Source of the DNA: Opitutia bacterium UBA4506
Lineage (GTDB): Bacteria > Verrucomicrobiota > Verrucomicrobiia > Opitutales > Puniceicoccaceae
Length of the DNA stretch: 53,863 nucleotides
Assembly (NCBI GenBank): GCA_002388665.1
Contig: DGMY01000007.1
Location: 1 to 53,863, forward strand
Direction: 5' to 3'
Every line of letters begins with the position of its first letter. Position 1 is the stretch's first letter. Below, one piece after another: positions 36,556-45,480 of the stretch. The notes below the pieces were generated by a model that saw only the letters and a list, made by a program, of their open reading frames with translations, was not told where the DNA came from and searched no databases. Made by a program: the position numbers and the translations under genes.

Positions 36556-37941
36556 ATGAAGAACAACATCCCCCAAAATTTTTCCGGAGTCATTCCCTCA
36601 TTCGCCCAGGTGGCAGACTTCGGGCCGAAGCGAAGTGAGATTGGAATCGGCTGTTTGATGCCATGGCAAGGAAAGCTCTATATTCTCAACTACAGCTCCC
36701 ACCGGCGTTTCACGGGAACGGGGACCGGCTTACGAGTAATTGACGAGAACTTTGAAATGAGTATTCATCCCGAGGCGGTCGACGGCACCTATGCGAATCG
36801 GTTTTCGCATGCGCCCAGCAGTCAACTGATCATCGGTCCTCATCTGGTCGATACAGAGCACAACGTTCGCACGGTGAAAGAGCTGATTGATATTCGACTC
36901 TGCGGGACAGCAACCCACCTGACCGATCCGGAGAATCTCGTGTACATGCTCGGTATGGAAGGGGAACTATTCGAGCTCAACGTCCACACGATGGAAAACC
37001 GCCAGATCTTCGACTTGACAGAAGAACTAACCACTCCGGGCGAAGGCTCCTGTCACTTCAAGGACTGCTATTGCGCCCATGGGCGCCTGGTCGTGGTCAA
37101 CAACGACTACGAGGAAGCCGACTTCCAGGGACTGCGGAAGGAAGGCACGCTGGCCGAATTCGACGGAAAAAGATGGACCGTCCTTGAGCGCAAACCATTC
37201 GTAGCGGTCAATGGCCTTGGCGTGTTCGGGAAGACCATCTTTGCCTCCGGTTGGGACCGCGCTTCAGCGATCTTGAAGATTTTCACAGACAACGACAAGA
37301 CTTGGAGGACCTATCGGCTTCCTAAAGCCTCTGCCTGCTGGGATCACAAGTGGCAAACCGAATGGCCACGCATTCGCGCCACCGAGCACGAGAGATTGAT
37401 GATGGATCACCACGGAATGTGGTACGAGATGACCCCTTGGGCTTACGACAACCAATTCTGGGGGATCCGCCCTATTTCAACGCATCTCTGGGTCCACGGC
37501 GACTTTTGCTCGTGGAAGGGGATGTTCATTGTCGGCGCCGACAACACCAGTTTCGAATCCAATGGAAATCTCCAGAGTGCCGAGCCTCAATCCGGTCTGT
37601 GGTTTGGGAAAACTGACGACCTTTGGAACCTCGGTAAGCCCAAAGGATGGGGAGGTCCTTGGTGGGAGGACAGCATCACTGCGAATACGCCCTCCGATCC
37701 ATTTTTGATGAACGGCTTCGACCAAAAGGTTCTCCATCTAAGTCACACTTCGGAGGAGACCGTCGGGTTTACCATCGAGATCGATTTCCAAGGCAATGGA
37801 CGGTGGAAAAAATACACCAAGGTAGAAGTGGATGCCAATGGATACGCGCCTCACGTATTCCCTCAAGGCTTCACCGCACATTGGGTAAGGGTTGTCGCAG
37901 ATCGGGATTGTGAAGCGACTGCTCAATTCCACTATTCCTGA
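36556..37941 (+). CDS. Unknown protein, probable beta-propeller
   Basis: 461 residues, no signal peptide, no named family recognised. Regular blocks of Gly, aromatic and Asp residues suggest propeller blades (LMPWQGKLYILNYSSHRRFT, LIIGPHLVDTEHNVRTV, VYMLGMEGELFELNV, VNGLGVFGKTIFASGWDRA, WVHGDFCSWKGMFIVGADN). The C-terminal 80 residues look like a beta-sandwich (VGFTIEIDFQGNGRWKKYTK). Position next to a divergent LacI regulator and before a sulfatase suggests a role in carbohydrate metabolism, for instance as an unrecognised lyase or hydrolase. This is inference. Confidence 0.7.
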   Translation: MKNNIPQNFSGVIPSFAQVADFGPKRSEIGIGCLMPWQGKLYILNYSSHRRFTGTGTGLRVIDENFEMSIHPEAVDGTYANRFSHAPSSQLIIGPHLVDTEHNVRTVKELIDIRLCGTATHLTDPENLVYMLGMEGELFELNVHTMENRQIFDLTEELTTPGEGSCHFKDCYCAHGRLVVVNNDYEEADFQGLRKEGTLAEFDGKRWTVLERKPFVAVNGLGVFGKTIFASGWDRASAILKIFTDNDKTWRTYRLPKASACWDHKWQTEWPRIRATEHERLMMDHHGMWYEMTPWAYDNQFWGIRPISTHLWVHGDFCSWKGMFIVGADNTSFESNGNLQSAEPQSGLWFGKTDDLWNLGKPKGWGGPWWEDSITANTPSDPFLMNGFDQKVLHLSHTSEETVGFTIEIDFQGNGRWKKYTKVEVDANGYAPHVFPQGFTAHWVRVVADRDCEATAQFHYS

Positions 37942-37978
37942 AGGATCTCCGCTACAGGTCGGAATCAAGCTAGGAGTT

Positions 37979-38227
37979 TCAATGCCTCCGAATGACGACC
38001 TCTAGACTCAAAAAGGCTCCGAGCAAGCATCCAAGAAGCCAGACAACTTTCCTCTCATCCGTCCACCAAGAGCCACTACTATCCTTCAAGGATAGAACAT
38101 CCTGCAAAAATCCGCCGAGATCAAAAACGTGGAAGTAGAAAACCTCGGCGATAGCGACCCCGAAAAAAACCAGTCCAATGAAAATTTTGAAATGTCCGGA
38201 GATGAGCGGATTAGCTAAAGACCTCAT
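37979..38227 (-). CDS. Small membrane protein, unknown
   Basis: 82 residues with two hydrophobic segments (FKIFIGLVFFGVAIAEVFYF and VVWLLGCLLGAFLSLEVVI) joined by a polar loop with KDSSGSWWTDE. ATG at 38227 is preceded by GAGG at very short spacing. No family recognised. It lies on the strand opposite to its neighbours, convergent with the propeller-like gene. Confidence 0.55.
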   Translation of the reverse strand: MRSLANPLISGHFKIFIGLVFFGVAIAEVFYFHVFDLGGFLQDVLSLKDSSGSWWTDERKVVWLLGCLLGAFLSLEVVIRRH

Positions 38228-38424
38228 ACCTCGATCGTAGCTTCATTAAGAAAGAACGCCTCGGGGCAGATCAAGCTCCAACATCGAGCATTCAATAATC
38301 AAAATAGGAGCGCCCCTTCTACGGGTGAACCAATGGAATATCGGCGGGGTTTCCCATCTTTCAAATTTCGATCAGTGAATTTTTCTGTAATCGCAATGTG
38401 ATTTAGGAGTATAGTCGTAAAGAT

Positions 38425-39897
38425 ATGAAAGCGATTATGCTCATGTTCGACTCTTTGAATCGTCGACACCTCCCTCCTTATGGATGCGATTGGACTCAAG
38501 CACCCAACTTCCACCGCCTCGCCGAACGGACGGCTACATTTGATAACAGCTATGTGTGCTCCATGCCCTGCATGCCAGCCCGCCGCGACCTCCATTCTGG
38601 ACGTCCAAACTTCCTCCATACCGATTGGAGCCCTCTCCAGCCATGGGATGATTCCGTCCCGGAAATGCTGCGAGACTCCGGCGTCTCGAGCCATCTGATC
38701 ACCGACCACTATCACTATCTAGAAGATGGCGGCGGGGGTTACCACCAGCGTTACAGCACCTACCAGTTCATCCGCGGTCAGGAAGGCGACCCGTGGGTCG
38801 GCCAAGTAGCACCCCCCACCCCTCCAGCGAATATCAATGGAAAGGGACGCGATCAGGACTGGGTCAACCGCCAGTTTTTCCAGACGGAAGAGGATTACCC
38901 TCAAACCCAGACATTCAAAGGAGGCCTCGATTTTCTTGAACGCAATCACGCAGAGGATCGCTGGTTTTTGCAGATCGAAACCTTCGACCCACACGAACCA
39001 TTCTGCAGTCCCGAGCGATTCCAGAGCCTCTACAAACAGGCCGGCGAAGAGCCGATCTTCGATTGGCCCGCCTACGACGACGTAAAGGAAACTCCGGAAG
39101 AAGTGGAACGGGCCCGGGCAAACTACGCCGCCCTTCTCACTCAATGCGACGAGAACCTGGGACGGATTCTCGATACAATGGACCGTCACAACATGTGGGA
39201 AGACACCATGTTAATTGTCTGCACAGACCATGGTTTTCTTCTCGGAGAGCACAACAGGTGGGCCAAGAATCTTCCAACCATGTGGAACGAGATCGCCCAT
39301 ACTCCTTTCTTCGTATGGGATCCCCGCTTTCCAGATGCCGCTGGAGAACGCCGCGAAGCGCTAGTCCAACCTGCGATTGATCTAGGACCCACCCTTCTCA
39401 CCTTTTTCGACCTCGAAGCGACTCCAGACATGACCGGGGGAGACCTCGCACCAGTCATGGAGAAAGACCAGAGCATTCGCGAAGACGCCATATTCGGGTA
39501 CTTCGGGATGCCCGTTCATTATACTGACGGCCGCTACGTATACATGCGCGAACCGGTGGATTCAGAACAGAGCTGCCACCTCTATAGCTCGGTACCTTCA
39601 AATTTTCGCAGTCGGTGGAGTCCAAACGATTGGGAAACAGCCGAGCTCGTCGAACCCCTCCCTTTTTCAAAAGGCTATCCAGTCTTACGCCGCGACGCGA
39701 AAAAGCGCCTCAAAGCACCCGAAAACGGAGAGCCCAATCACCGACTCTTCGATCTGGAGTCCGACCCATTTCAAGCCGACCCTCTCCAATCCCCATCGGT
39801 AGAAGAGCATATCCTCGATCGCATGAAAATCCTCATGGAAGAGGCTCATGCTCCTGAAGAAATAATGAAACGGTACGGCTTCGCGATCACCTCGTAG
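38425..39897 (+). CDS. Sulfatase (formylglycine type)
   Basis: 490 residues, alkaline-phosphatase superfamily. The active-site Cys to be converted to formylglycine is in CMPAR (Cys49-Met-Pro-Ala-Arg53), a C-x-P-x-R motif. Metal ligands are likely in MLMFDSLNR (near the N-terminus) and CTDHGFLLGEHNRWAK. The C-terminal region NHRLFDLESDPFQADPLQ is the usual end-of-domain motif. No signal peptide, so a cytoplasmic enzyme acting on imported sulfated sugars is likely, or export without a visible leader. It needs a formylglycine-generating enzyme encoded elsewhere. Confidence 0.93.
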   Translation: MKAIMLMFDSLNRRHLPPYGCDWTQAPNFHRLAERTATFDNSYVCSMPCMPARRDLHSGRPNFLHTDWSPLQPWDDSVPEMLRDSGVSSHLITDHYHYLEDGGGGYHQRYSTYQFIRGQEGDPWVGQVAPPTPPANINGKGRDQDWVNRQFFQTEEDYPQTQTFKGGLDFLERNHAEDRWFLQIETFDPHEPFCSPERFQSLYKQAGEEPIFDWPAYDDVKETPEEVERARANYAALLTQCDENLGRILDTMDRHNMWEDTMLIVCTDHGFLLGEHNRWAKNLPTMWNEIAHTPFFVWDPRFPDAAGERREALVQPAIDLGPTLLTFFDLEATPDMTGGDLAPVMEKDQSIREDAIFGYFGMPVHYTDGRYVYMREPVDSEQSCHLYSSVPSNFRSRWSPNDWETAELVEPLPFSKGYPVLRRDAKKRLKAPENGEPNHRLFDLESDPFQADPLQSPSVEEHILDRMKILMEEAHAPEEIMKRYGFAITS

Positions 39898-40035
39898 AAG
39901 CACCTGCAGGCTCCCGCTTACCGAGCAGTTCTCTCGCAAGGAGGAACGCCGGCTTTGCTGTGCCCAAGCCACAAGGGAATCCAGGGGCTGACCATGCTTC
40001 TACAGTCGCTCTACTCAAAATTTAAGGAAAAGTAA

Positions 40036-40050
40036 TCCTAATCATTAGGA
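40036..40050. promoter_or_regulatory. Palindrome upstream of pflB
   Basis: TCCTAATCATTAGGA is a perfect 7-bp inverted repeat around a central C, 144 bp before the pflB start, in a 296-bp gap that otherwise shows no feature. It matches neither the FNR (TTGAT-N4-ATCAA) nor the Rex consensus as I know them. Candidate operator of the fermentation genes. Confidence 0.45.
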
Positions 40051-40193
40051 AGCCTTGTTATTAGCTCCATTAATCTTTTCCTGTCGCAAATCGCTACGTT
40101 TCTACTAGCTTAGAGACTGTCAGAAACGAAATCTTTCCGGTCCCGGGCAATACGCCACGAATCGGGAAAAAACAGCCAACAGGAAAACGAGCC

Positions 40194-42479
40194 ATGAACA
40201 CGGAAGAAAAGAACACAATCAACCCACAACCTCCCGCCAACAAAGGATCTTCTTCTCCTTGGAGAGGGTTCCAGAACGGAGACTGGGCCGACACGATCGA
40301 CGTACGTGATTTTATTCAACAGAACCATCGTCCCTACCTGGGGAACGAAACATTCCTCTCCCAGCCGACGGAACGCACTGAAGCCCTCTGGGATGAACTG
40401 AAGGCCTTGCTCGCCAAAGAGCGGGAATGCGGGGGTGTACTCGATGCCGACGACACCGTCGTAGGCAAAGTGGATTCACACGGTGCTGGATACATCAACC
40501 GGGACCTGGAACAAATTGTCGGACTGCAAACCGACAAACCGCTCAAACGGGCTCTTTTGCCCTACGGAGGCCTCCGCATTGCAGCGAAAGCCCTCCAGGC
40601 ACACGGTCGGGATATTAACCCGGAAACCGCTGACCTTTTCCAGAAACACCGCAAAACCCACAACGACGGCGTCTTTGATGCCTACACCGACGACATCCGC
40701 GCAGCTCGGAGCGCTGGAATTGTCACCGGACTACCGGATGGATACGGCCGCGGGCGCATTATCGGTGACTACCGTCGCGTAGCCCTCTATGGGGTGGATC
40801 GCCTGATTGCCGAACGCAAAGCGATCCACAAGGAGATGCAGGACGAAGAGTTCACGGAAGATTGGGTACGCGAACGGGAGGAGATCGCCGATCAAGTACG
40901 GGCCCTTCAAGCCCTGAAAAAGATGGCCGCCTCTTACGGCTTCGATATCTCCCAGCCCGCAAGCAACGGACGCGAAGCAGTTCAATGGACGTACTTCGCC
41001 TATCTCGGAGCCGTGAAAGAACAGAACGGTGCAGCGATGTCCTTTGGAAGAACCTCCACCTTCTTCGACATCTTCTTCGAAAGGGATCTGCGGGAAGGGA
41101 CGATCGACGAAGCGGGGATTCAGGAGATCATCGATCATCTCGTCATGAAGATGCGCATCGTTCGGTTTATCCGGACAGCCGACTACGACGAACTCTTTTC
41201 GGGCGACCCGACTTGGGTAACTGAAAGCGTTGGAGGAATTGGCGAGAACGGTGAGCCTTTGGTGAGCAAAAGCAGCTTCCGTATGCTGCACACGCTCCGC
41301 ACTCTCGGACCATCACCCGAGCCAAATCTCACCGTACTTTGGTCTGAAGACCTTCCCGAACCCTTCAAGGAGTACTGCGCAAAGGTCTCAATCGACACGA
41401 GTTCTATCCAATACGAAAACGACGACCTCATGCGTCAGTATTGGGGAGACGACTACGGGATCGCCTGCTGTGTCTCGGCCATGAGAATTGGCAAACAGAT
41501 GCAATTCTTCGGCGCACGGGCAAACCTCGCCAAAGCCTTGCTCTATGCGATCAATGGCGGACGCGACGAAATCAGCGGAAAACAGATCGGCCCGGTATTC
41601 CCCGGAGTCGAGGGAGATTTCCTTGATTTTGAAGACATATCTTGGCGCTTCGACAATATGATCGGATGGCTCGCAAAGACCTATGTCAAAGCGCTCAACA
41701 TCATTCACTACATGCATGACCGGTACAGCCCTGAGCATCTAATGATGTCTCTGCACGATCGGGCAATCTACCGCACTATGGCTTGTGGAATCGCAGGATT
41801 ATCTGTTGCCGCGGATTCGCTATCGGCAATCAAATACGCCAAAGTGAAGGTTCTCCGGAACGAGGACGGCTTGGCCTACGATTACGAAATTGAGGGCGAT
41901 TTCCCTACCTATGGGAACAACGATGACCGAGTGGACCAGATCGCCTGCGGATTGGTTGAACAGTTCATGAACAAAATTCGTGAACAACCGACCTATCGCA
42001 ATTCGATCCCAACTCAATCGATTCTTACGATTACCTCGAACGTCGTCTACGGGAAAAAGACAGGTAACACTCCCGACGGACGCAAAGCAGGCGAACCGTT
42101 CGCACCTGGGGCCAACCCCATGCACGGTCGCGACCAGAAAGGCGCCATTGCCTCAATGACCTCAGTCGCCAAATTACCGTACGAGCAGAGTCAGGATGGG
42201 ATTTCTTATACCTTCTCAATGGTCCCACGGGCCCTTGGAAAACTGGAAGAGGACCGCATCGACAATCTCGTCGACCTTCTCGACGGTTATTTCAACAGCG
42301 GTGGCCATCACATCAATGTGAACGTGTTCGAAAGGGAAACCCTTTGCGATGCAATGGAGCACCCCGAAAAATATCCACAATTGACCGTCCGGGTTTCCGG
42401 ATACGCAGTGAATTTCGTCAAGCTGACGAGAGAGCAACAACTGGACCTGATAAACCGCACTTTTCACAGTGCATTTTAG
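40194..42479 (+). CDS. pflB: Formate C-acetyltransferase (pyruvate formate-lyase)
   Basis: Glycyl-radical enzyme converting pyruvate plus CoA to acetyl-CoA and formate in anaerobic fermentation; cytoplasmic. 761 residues, matching true PflB. N-terminal GFQNGDWADTIDVRDFIQQN, the catalytic Cys pair in IACCVSAM (Cys425-Cys426), and the glycyl radical site RVSGYAV (Gly736) are all present. The pflA activase starts 24 bp after its stop. The operon implies facultative anaerobic metabolism. Confidence 0.97.
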   Translation: MNTEEKNTINPQPPANKGSSSPWRGFQNGDWADTIDVRDFIQQNHRPYLGNETFLSQPTERTEALWDELKALLAKERECGGVLDADDTVVGKVDSHGAGYINRDLEQIVGLQTDKPLKRALLPYGGLRIAAKALQAHGRDINPETADLFQKHRKTHNDGVFDAYTDDIRAARSAGIVTGLPDGYGRGRIIGDYRRVALYGVDRLIAERKAIHKEMQDEEFTEDWVREREEIADQVRALQALKKMAASYGFDISQPASNGREAVQWTYFAYLGAVKEQNGAAMSFGRTSTFFDIFFERDLREGTIDEAGIQEIIDHLVMKMRIVRFIRTADYDELFSGDPTWVTESVGGIGENGEPLVSKSSFRMLHTLRTLGPSPEPNLTVLWSEDLPEPFKEYCAKVSIDTSSIQYENDDLMRQYWGDDYGIACCVSAMRIGKQMQFFGARANLAKALLYAINGGRDEISGKQIGPVFPGVEGDFLDFEDISWRFDNMIGWLAKTYVKALNIIHYMHDRYSPEHLMMSLHDRAIYRTMACGIAGLSVAADSLSAIKYAKVKVLRNEDGLAYDYEIEGDFPTYGNNDDRVDQIACGLVEQFMNKIREQPTYRNSIPTQSILTITSNVVYGKKTGNTPDGRKAGEPFAPGANPMHGRDQKGAIASMTSVAKLPYEQSQDGISYTFSMVPRALGKLEEDRIDNLVDLLDGYFNSGGHHINVNVFERETLCDAMEHPEKYPQLTVRVSGYAVNFVKLTREQQLDLINRTFHSAF

Positions 42480-42503
42480 AACGTTGGCTCGTTCTGACAA
42501 CCA

Positions 42504-43310
42504 ATGGAGATGATCAATACCATCTGTACAGGTCCGACCCCTGTCAGAGAATGTGCAGTCCGAACCGGCGTGGACATCGGTCCTCAAACCGGGGGCGTTG
42601 TTCAGTCCGTAGAAACCTGCGGTGCTGTAGATGGCCCGGGTTTGCGCTACGTTATTTTTACGCACGGATGCCCTCTGCGCTGCCAGTATTGCCACAATCC
42701 CGAGACACAGGGAAAGACCTGTGGTGAGATTACAACTGCTGGTGAGGTAATGGAAGATGTCCTTCGCTATAAACCATTCCTTCGCAGAGGAGGGCTCACG
42801 ATCAGCGGCGGCGAACCATTAATGCAACCGGAATTCATCCATGCGATCCTCCGCGATGCGAAAAGCAAAGGGATCCATACTGCTCTCGACACATCCGGAT
42901 TTTTAGGAGCTCGGGCAAGCGATGAACTTTTGAGCGAAGTGGACCTGGTCCTACTCGATATCAAGAGTGGCCTCCCCGAGAAGTATCGCGAAGTCACCGG
43001 CGTCCCTCTGGCACCAACGCTACAATTTGCACAGCGGCTTGATGCTATGAACAAGAAGATGTGGATACGTTTCGTGCTCGTCCCCGGTCTTACAGATAGC
43101 GATTCAAATATCGATGCAGTAGCCCGTTTTATCGCAACTCTCGGGTGCGTCGATAGAGTTGAAATTCTCCCGTTTCACAAACTCGGCGAGGGGAAATATG
43201 AAGCAATGGGCAAGCCTTATGCCCTGAGCAATACTCCCACTCCCTCACGAGCCGAGTTGGCTCACGCACAGGACATATTCGCTCAACACGGTGTATCGGC
43301 TATTTGCTGA
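42504..43310 (+). CDS. pflA: Pyruvate formate-lyase activating enzyme
   Basis: 268 residues. Radical-SAM enzyme that generates the glycyl radical on PflB. The [4Fe-4S] motif CPLRCQYC (Cys56, Cys60, Cys63) is intact, with HNPETQGK after it, GGLTISGGEPLMQPEF for SAM binding, and DTSGFLG and LLDIKSG downstream. An N-terminal extension of about 25 residues precedes the VQSVETCGAVDGPG motif where E. coli PflA begins, so the true start could be internal; ATG 42510 is also possible. Same operon as pflB. Confidence 0.96.
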   Translation: MEMINTICTGPTPVRECAVRTGVDIGPQTGGVVQSVETCGAVDGPGLRYVIFTHGCPLRCQYCHNPETQGKTCGEITTAGEVMEDVLRYKPFLRRGGLTISGGEPLMQPEFIHAILRDAKSKGIHTALDTSGFLGARASDELLSEVDLVLLDIKSGLPEKYREVTGVPLAPTLQFAQRLDAMNKKMWIRFVLVPGLTDSDSNIDAVARFIATLGCVDRVEILPFHKLGEGKYEAMGKPYALSNTPTPSRAELAHAQDIFAQHGVSAIC

Positions 43311-43350
43311 TTTGAGTGATCCACGGTAAGGAGGCCGCGGACCTCGCCAA

Positions 43351-44703
43351 TCATTTCTTGCGCGGTTCCCCCGAGGGAGAATAGCAGCGCACGTCGACGG
43401 TAATCACCTCCGAGGCATCCAATGGACCCGAGAGAATGGGATCGCTGGTCTCCTTCATCCATCCACTCAGCCGTCCTTTGAGGCCCAACAAAGTCTCACT
43501 ATACTGCGGATCTGCAGCGAGATTACAGGACTCTGTCGGATCGAAAGTAAGATCGTACAATTCTTCCTCCTGAACGGGCCGGGAAGCCCAACCTTCATCG
43601 CAGAGCAAGCTCTTCGTCAGGCCATTATCGCAATTGGGCAAGGTGACATGATCCCGTGGATCAAAATGGCGGATGTACTTCCACTTCGAGGTCCGGATGG
43701 CACGCATCGGCTCGTAGGCCGCATGGAAATTCACTTCGGCGAAGATCTCCTCTCGCACAGCCGATTCCGGATCGTTGGCCAGAGGAACAAGCGAGGTTCC
43801 CTCCAATCGATCAGGAGCGTCCAGTTCCAGAACATCGCATACCGTGGGAAACAAATCGAGATGGGAAACTATAGAGTCGGTCACTTTGCCCCCATTGAAC
43901 CCATTCGGACCTTTCAGAATGAGGAAGACACCGATTCCGTGATCGGTCAGGCGGCACTTCATTCCCGGAAAAGCGATCCCGTGATCGGTCGTGGCAATGA
44001 CTAGTGTATTCTCGGACAAACCGTTCTCCTCGATCGCCTCGAAGACACGACCTGCATAGTGGTCAAATGTGGTAACACTCGCCATGTAGTTCGCATAGTC
44101 TTCTCTCGTCTCCGCGGTATCAGGAAGGTGTGCGGGAGGGCAGACGTAATTCGGGTTCGGCCGATCCACTTCCATTGGGAAATCCCCGTCATTGACCCGA
44201 TGAGGGGGAAAGAAGCCAACATCGAGAAAGAATGGCTTGTCGTGATCCCTCGCTAGAAACTCTTCTGCAGTGCGGGTCACAAAGCTGGAATTGATGCCGT
44301 GGAGCTTCTTGAGCTTGCCCGATGAATCCGTCTCATGATCGAGGTACTCATCGTAGCCGAGTTCCTCCAACGTCGCATACGGCTCCTTTGCAAGGTGTTG
44401 CACTCCAGTAAGCGCCGTGTGCCATCCATGATTTCGAAGAAACTGGTTCAGCGTATTCCCATAATCATTGAGTCGAAAACCGCGGTGGGCGAGACCCAGC
44501 ATCCCAGTCTCGTGCGCAGCTTGACCCGTTAGCAAACAAGCCCGACTCGGTGAACAAGTGGGATTCCCACAAAATGCCTGACGAAATAACATGCCCTCCT
44601 CCGCTAGCTGCTGAAGGTTTGGGGTCGAAACGGCCTGCCCATAGGGCTGGAGATAACGACCTGCATCATGAGCGTGGAGGTAGACAATATTCAGAGGCTT
44701 CAT
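43351..44703 (-). CDS. Sulfatase (formylglycine type)
   Basis: 450 residues from ATG 44703, which begins at the family N-terminus KPLNIVYLHAHDAGRY. The formylglycine site is CSPSR (Cys50-Arg54) in NPTCSPSRACLLTGQ, the classical serine-containing motif. Metal ligands likely in the N-terminal HAHD segment and ATTDHGIAFPG. The C-terminal ELYDLTFDPTESCNLA is typical. No signal peptide. Resembles sulfatases that desulfate glycans such as heparan- or carrageenan-derived oligosaccharides; substrate unknown. Convergent with pflA. Confidence 0.93.
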   Translation of the reverse strand: MKPLNIVYLHAHDAGRYLQPYGQAVSTPNLQQLAEEGMLFRQAFCGNPTCSPSRACLLTGQAAHETGMLGLAHRGFRLNDYGNTLNQFLRNHGWHTALTGVQHLAKEPYATLEELGYDEYLDHETDSSGKLKKLHGINSSFVTRTAEEFLARDHDKPFFLDVGFFPPHRVNDGDFPMEVDRPNPNYVCPPAHLPDTAETREDYANYMASVTTFDHYAGRVFEAIEENGLSENTLVIATTDHGIAFPGMKCRLTDHGIGVFLILKGPNGFNGGKVTDSIVSHLDLFPTVCDVLELDAPDRLEGTSLVPLANDPESAVREEIFAEVNFHAAYEPMRAIRTSKWKYIRHFDPRDHVTLPNCDNGLTKSLLCDEGWASRPVQEEELYDLTFDPTESCNLAADPQYSETLLGLKGRLSGWMKETSDPILSGPLDASEVITVDVRCYSPSGEPRKK

Positions 44704-44831
44704 ATCGAAACAACGATAGTGGGCAGAGCGCATATTGATCAACTCAAACTGATCTCTCGGAGCAGATCAGGATTGATTGGCTCTCGTAGGAGGATGAATA
44801 TAGGCCAACACCCCAACACCCTCCTAAACTG

Positions 44832-45404
44832 ATGAAGACACGCTGCAAATGGTGTGGAGACGATCCGCTCTACATTGACTATCACGACAACGAATGGGGG
44901 TCGCCGGTCCATGAGGATCGGGCTCTTTTTGAATTTCTCATTCTCGAGGGTGCACAGGCGGGCCTCAGCTGGATCACTATCCTGAAAAAGCGTCAGAACT
45001 ATCGAGAGGCGATGGACGACTTCGACTGGGAGAAGATTGCTCGCTACGACGAGCGCGATACGGCGCGCTTGCTCGCCAATCCGGGAATCGTGCGCAACCG
45101 TCTCAAAATCGCCTCAGCGATTCGCAATGCCCAGGCAACCATCAAAATCCGTGAAGAGTTCGGTTCCCTGGATTTCTACCTTTGGGGTTTTGTCGATGGA
45201 TCGCCCATACAAAATCAATGGAAGACCTTTGAGGAAGTGCCGGCCAAGACGCCTCTCTCCGACAAACTCAGTAAAGATTTGAAGCGTCGGGGGTTCAACT
45301 TCGTCGGGAGTACCATCTGCTACGCATTCATGCAGGCCGTGGGAATGGTCAATGACCACACCACAGATTGCTACCGTCATCGCGAGCTGTACAGCGGCGA
45401 CTAG
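44832..45404 (+). CDS. tag: DNA-3-methyladenine glycosylase I
   Basis: 190 residues. Base-excision repair enzyme that removes 3-methyladenine. Motifs: RCKWCGDDPLYIDYHDNEWG (residues 4-23; zinc ligands Cys5 and His18), EGAQAGLSWITILKKR (catalytic region with Glu), and the C-terminal NDHTTDCYRH with the remaining zinc ligands. Typical Tag length. ATG 44832 gives the conserved N-terminus. Divergent from the sulfatase upstream and convergent with the FAD oxidoreductase. Confidence 0.96.
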   Translation: MKTRCKWCGDDPLYIDYHDNEWGSPVHEDRALFEFLILEGAQAGLSWITILKKRQNYREAMDDFDWEKIARYDERDTARLLANPGIVRNRLKIASAIRNAQATIKIREEFGSLDFYLWGFVDGSPIQNQWKTFEEVPAKTPLSDKLSKDLKRRGFNFVGSTICYAFMQAVGMVNDHTTDCYRHRELYSGD

Positions 45405-45480
45405 CCTCTCGAAGATATCTCCCCGATGGAGTCAACGCGGGCCCCGATCCACTGACCGGGCCGCTCAGTCGCGAGATCTT

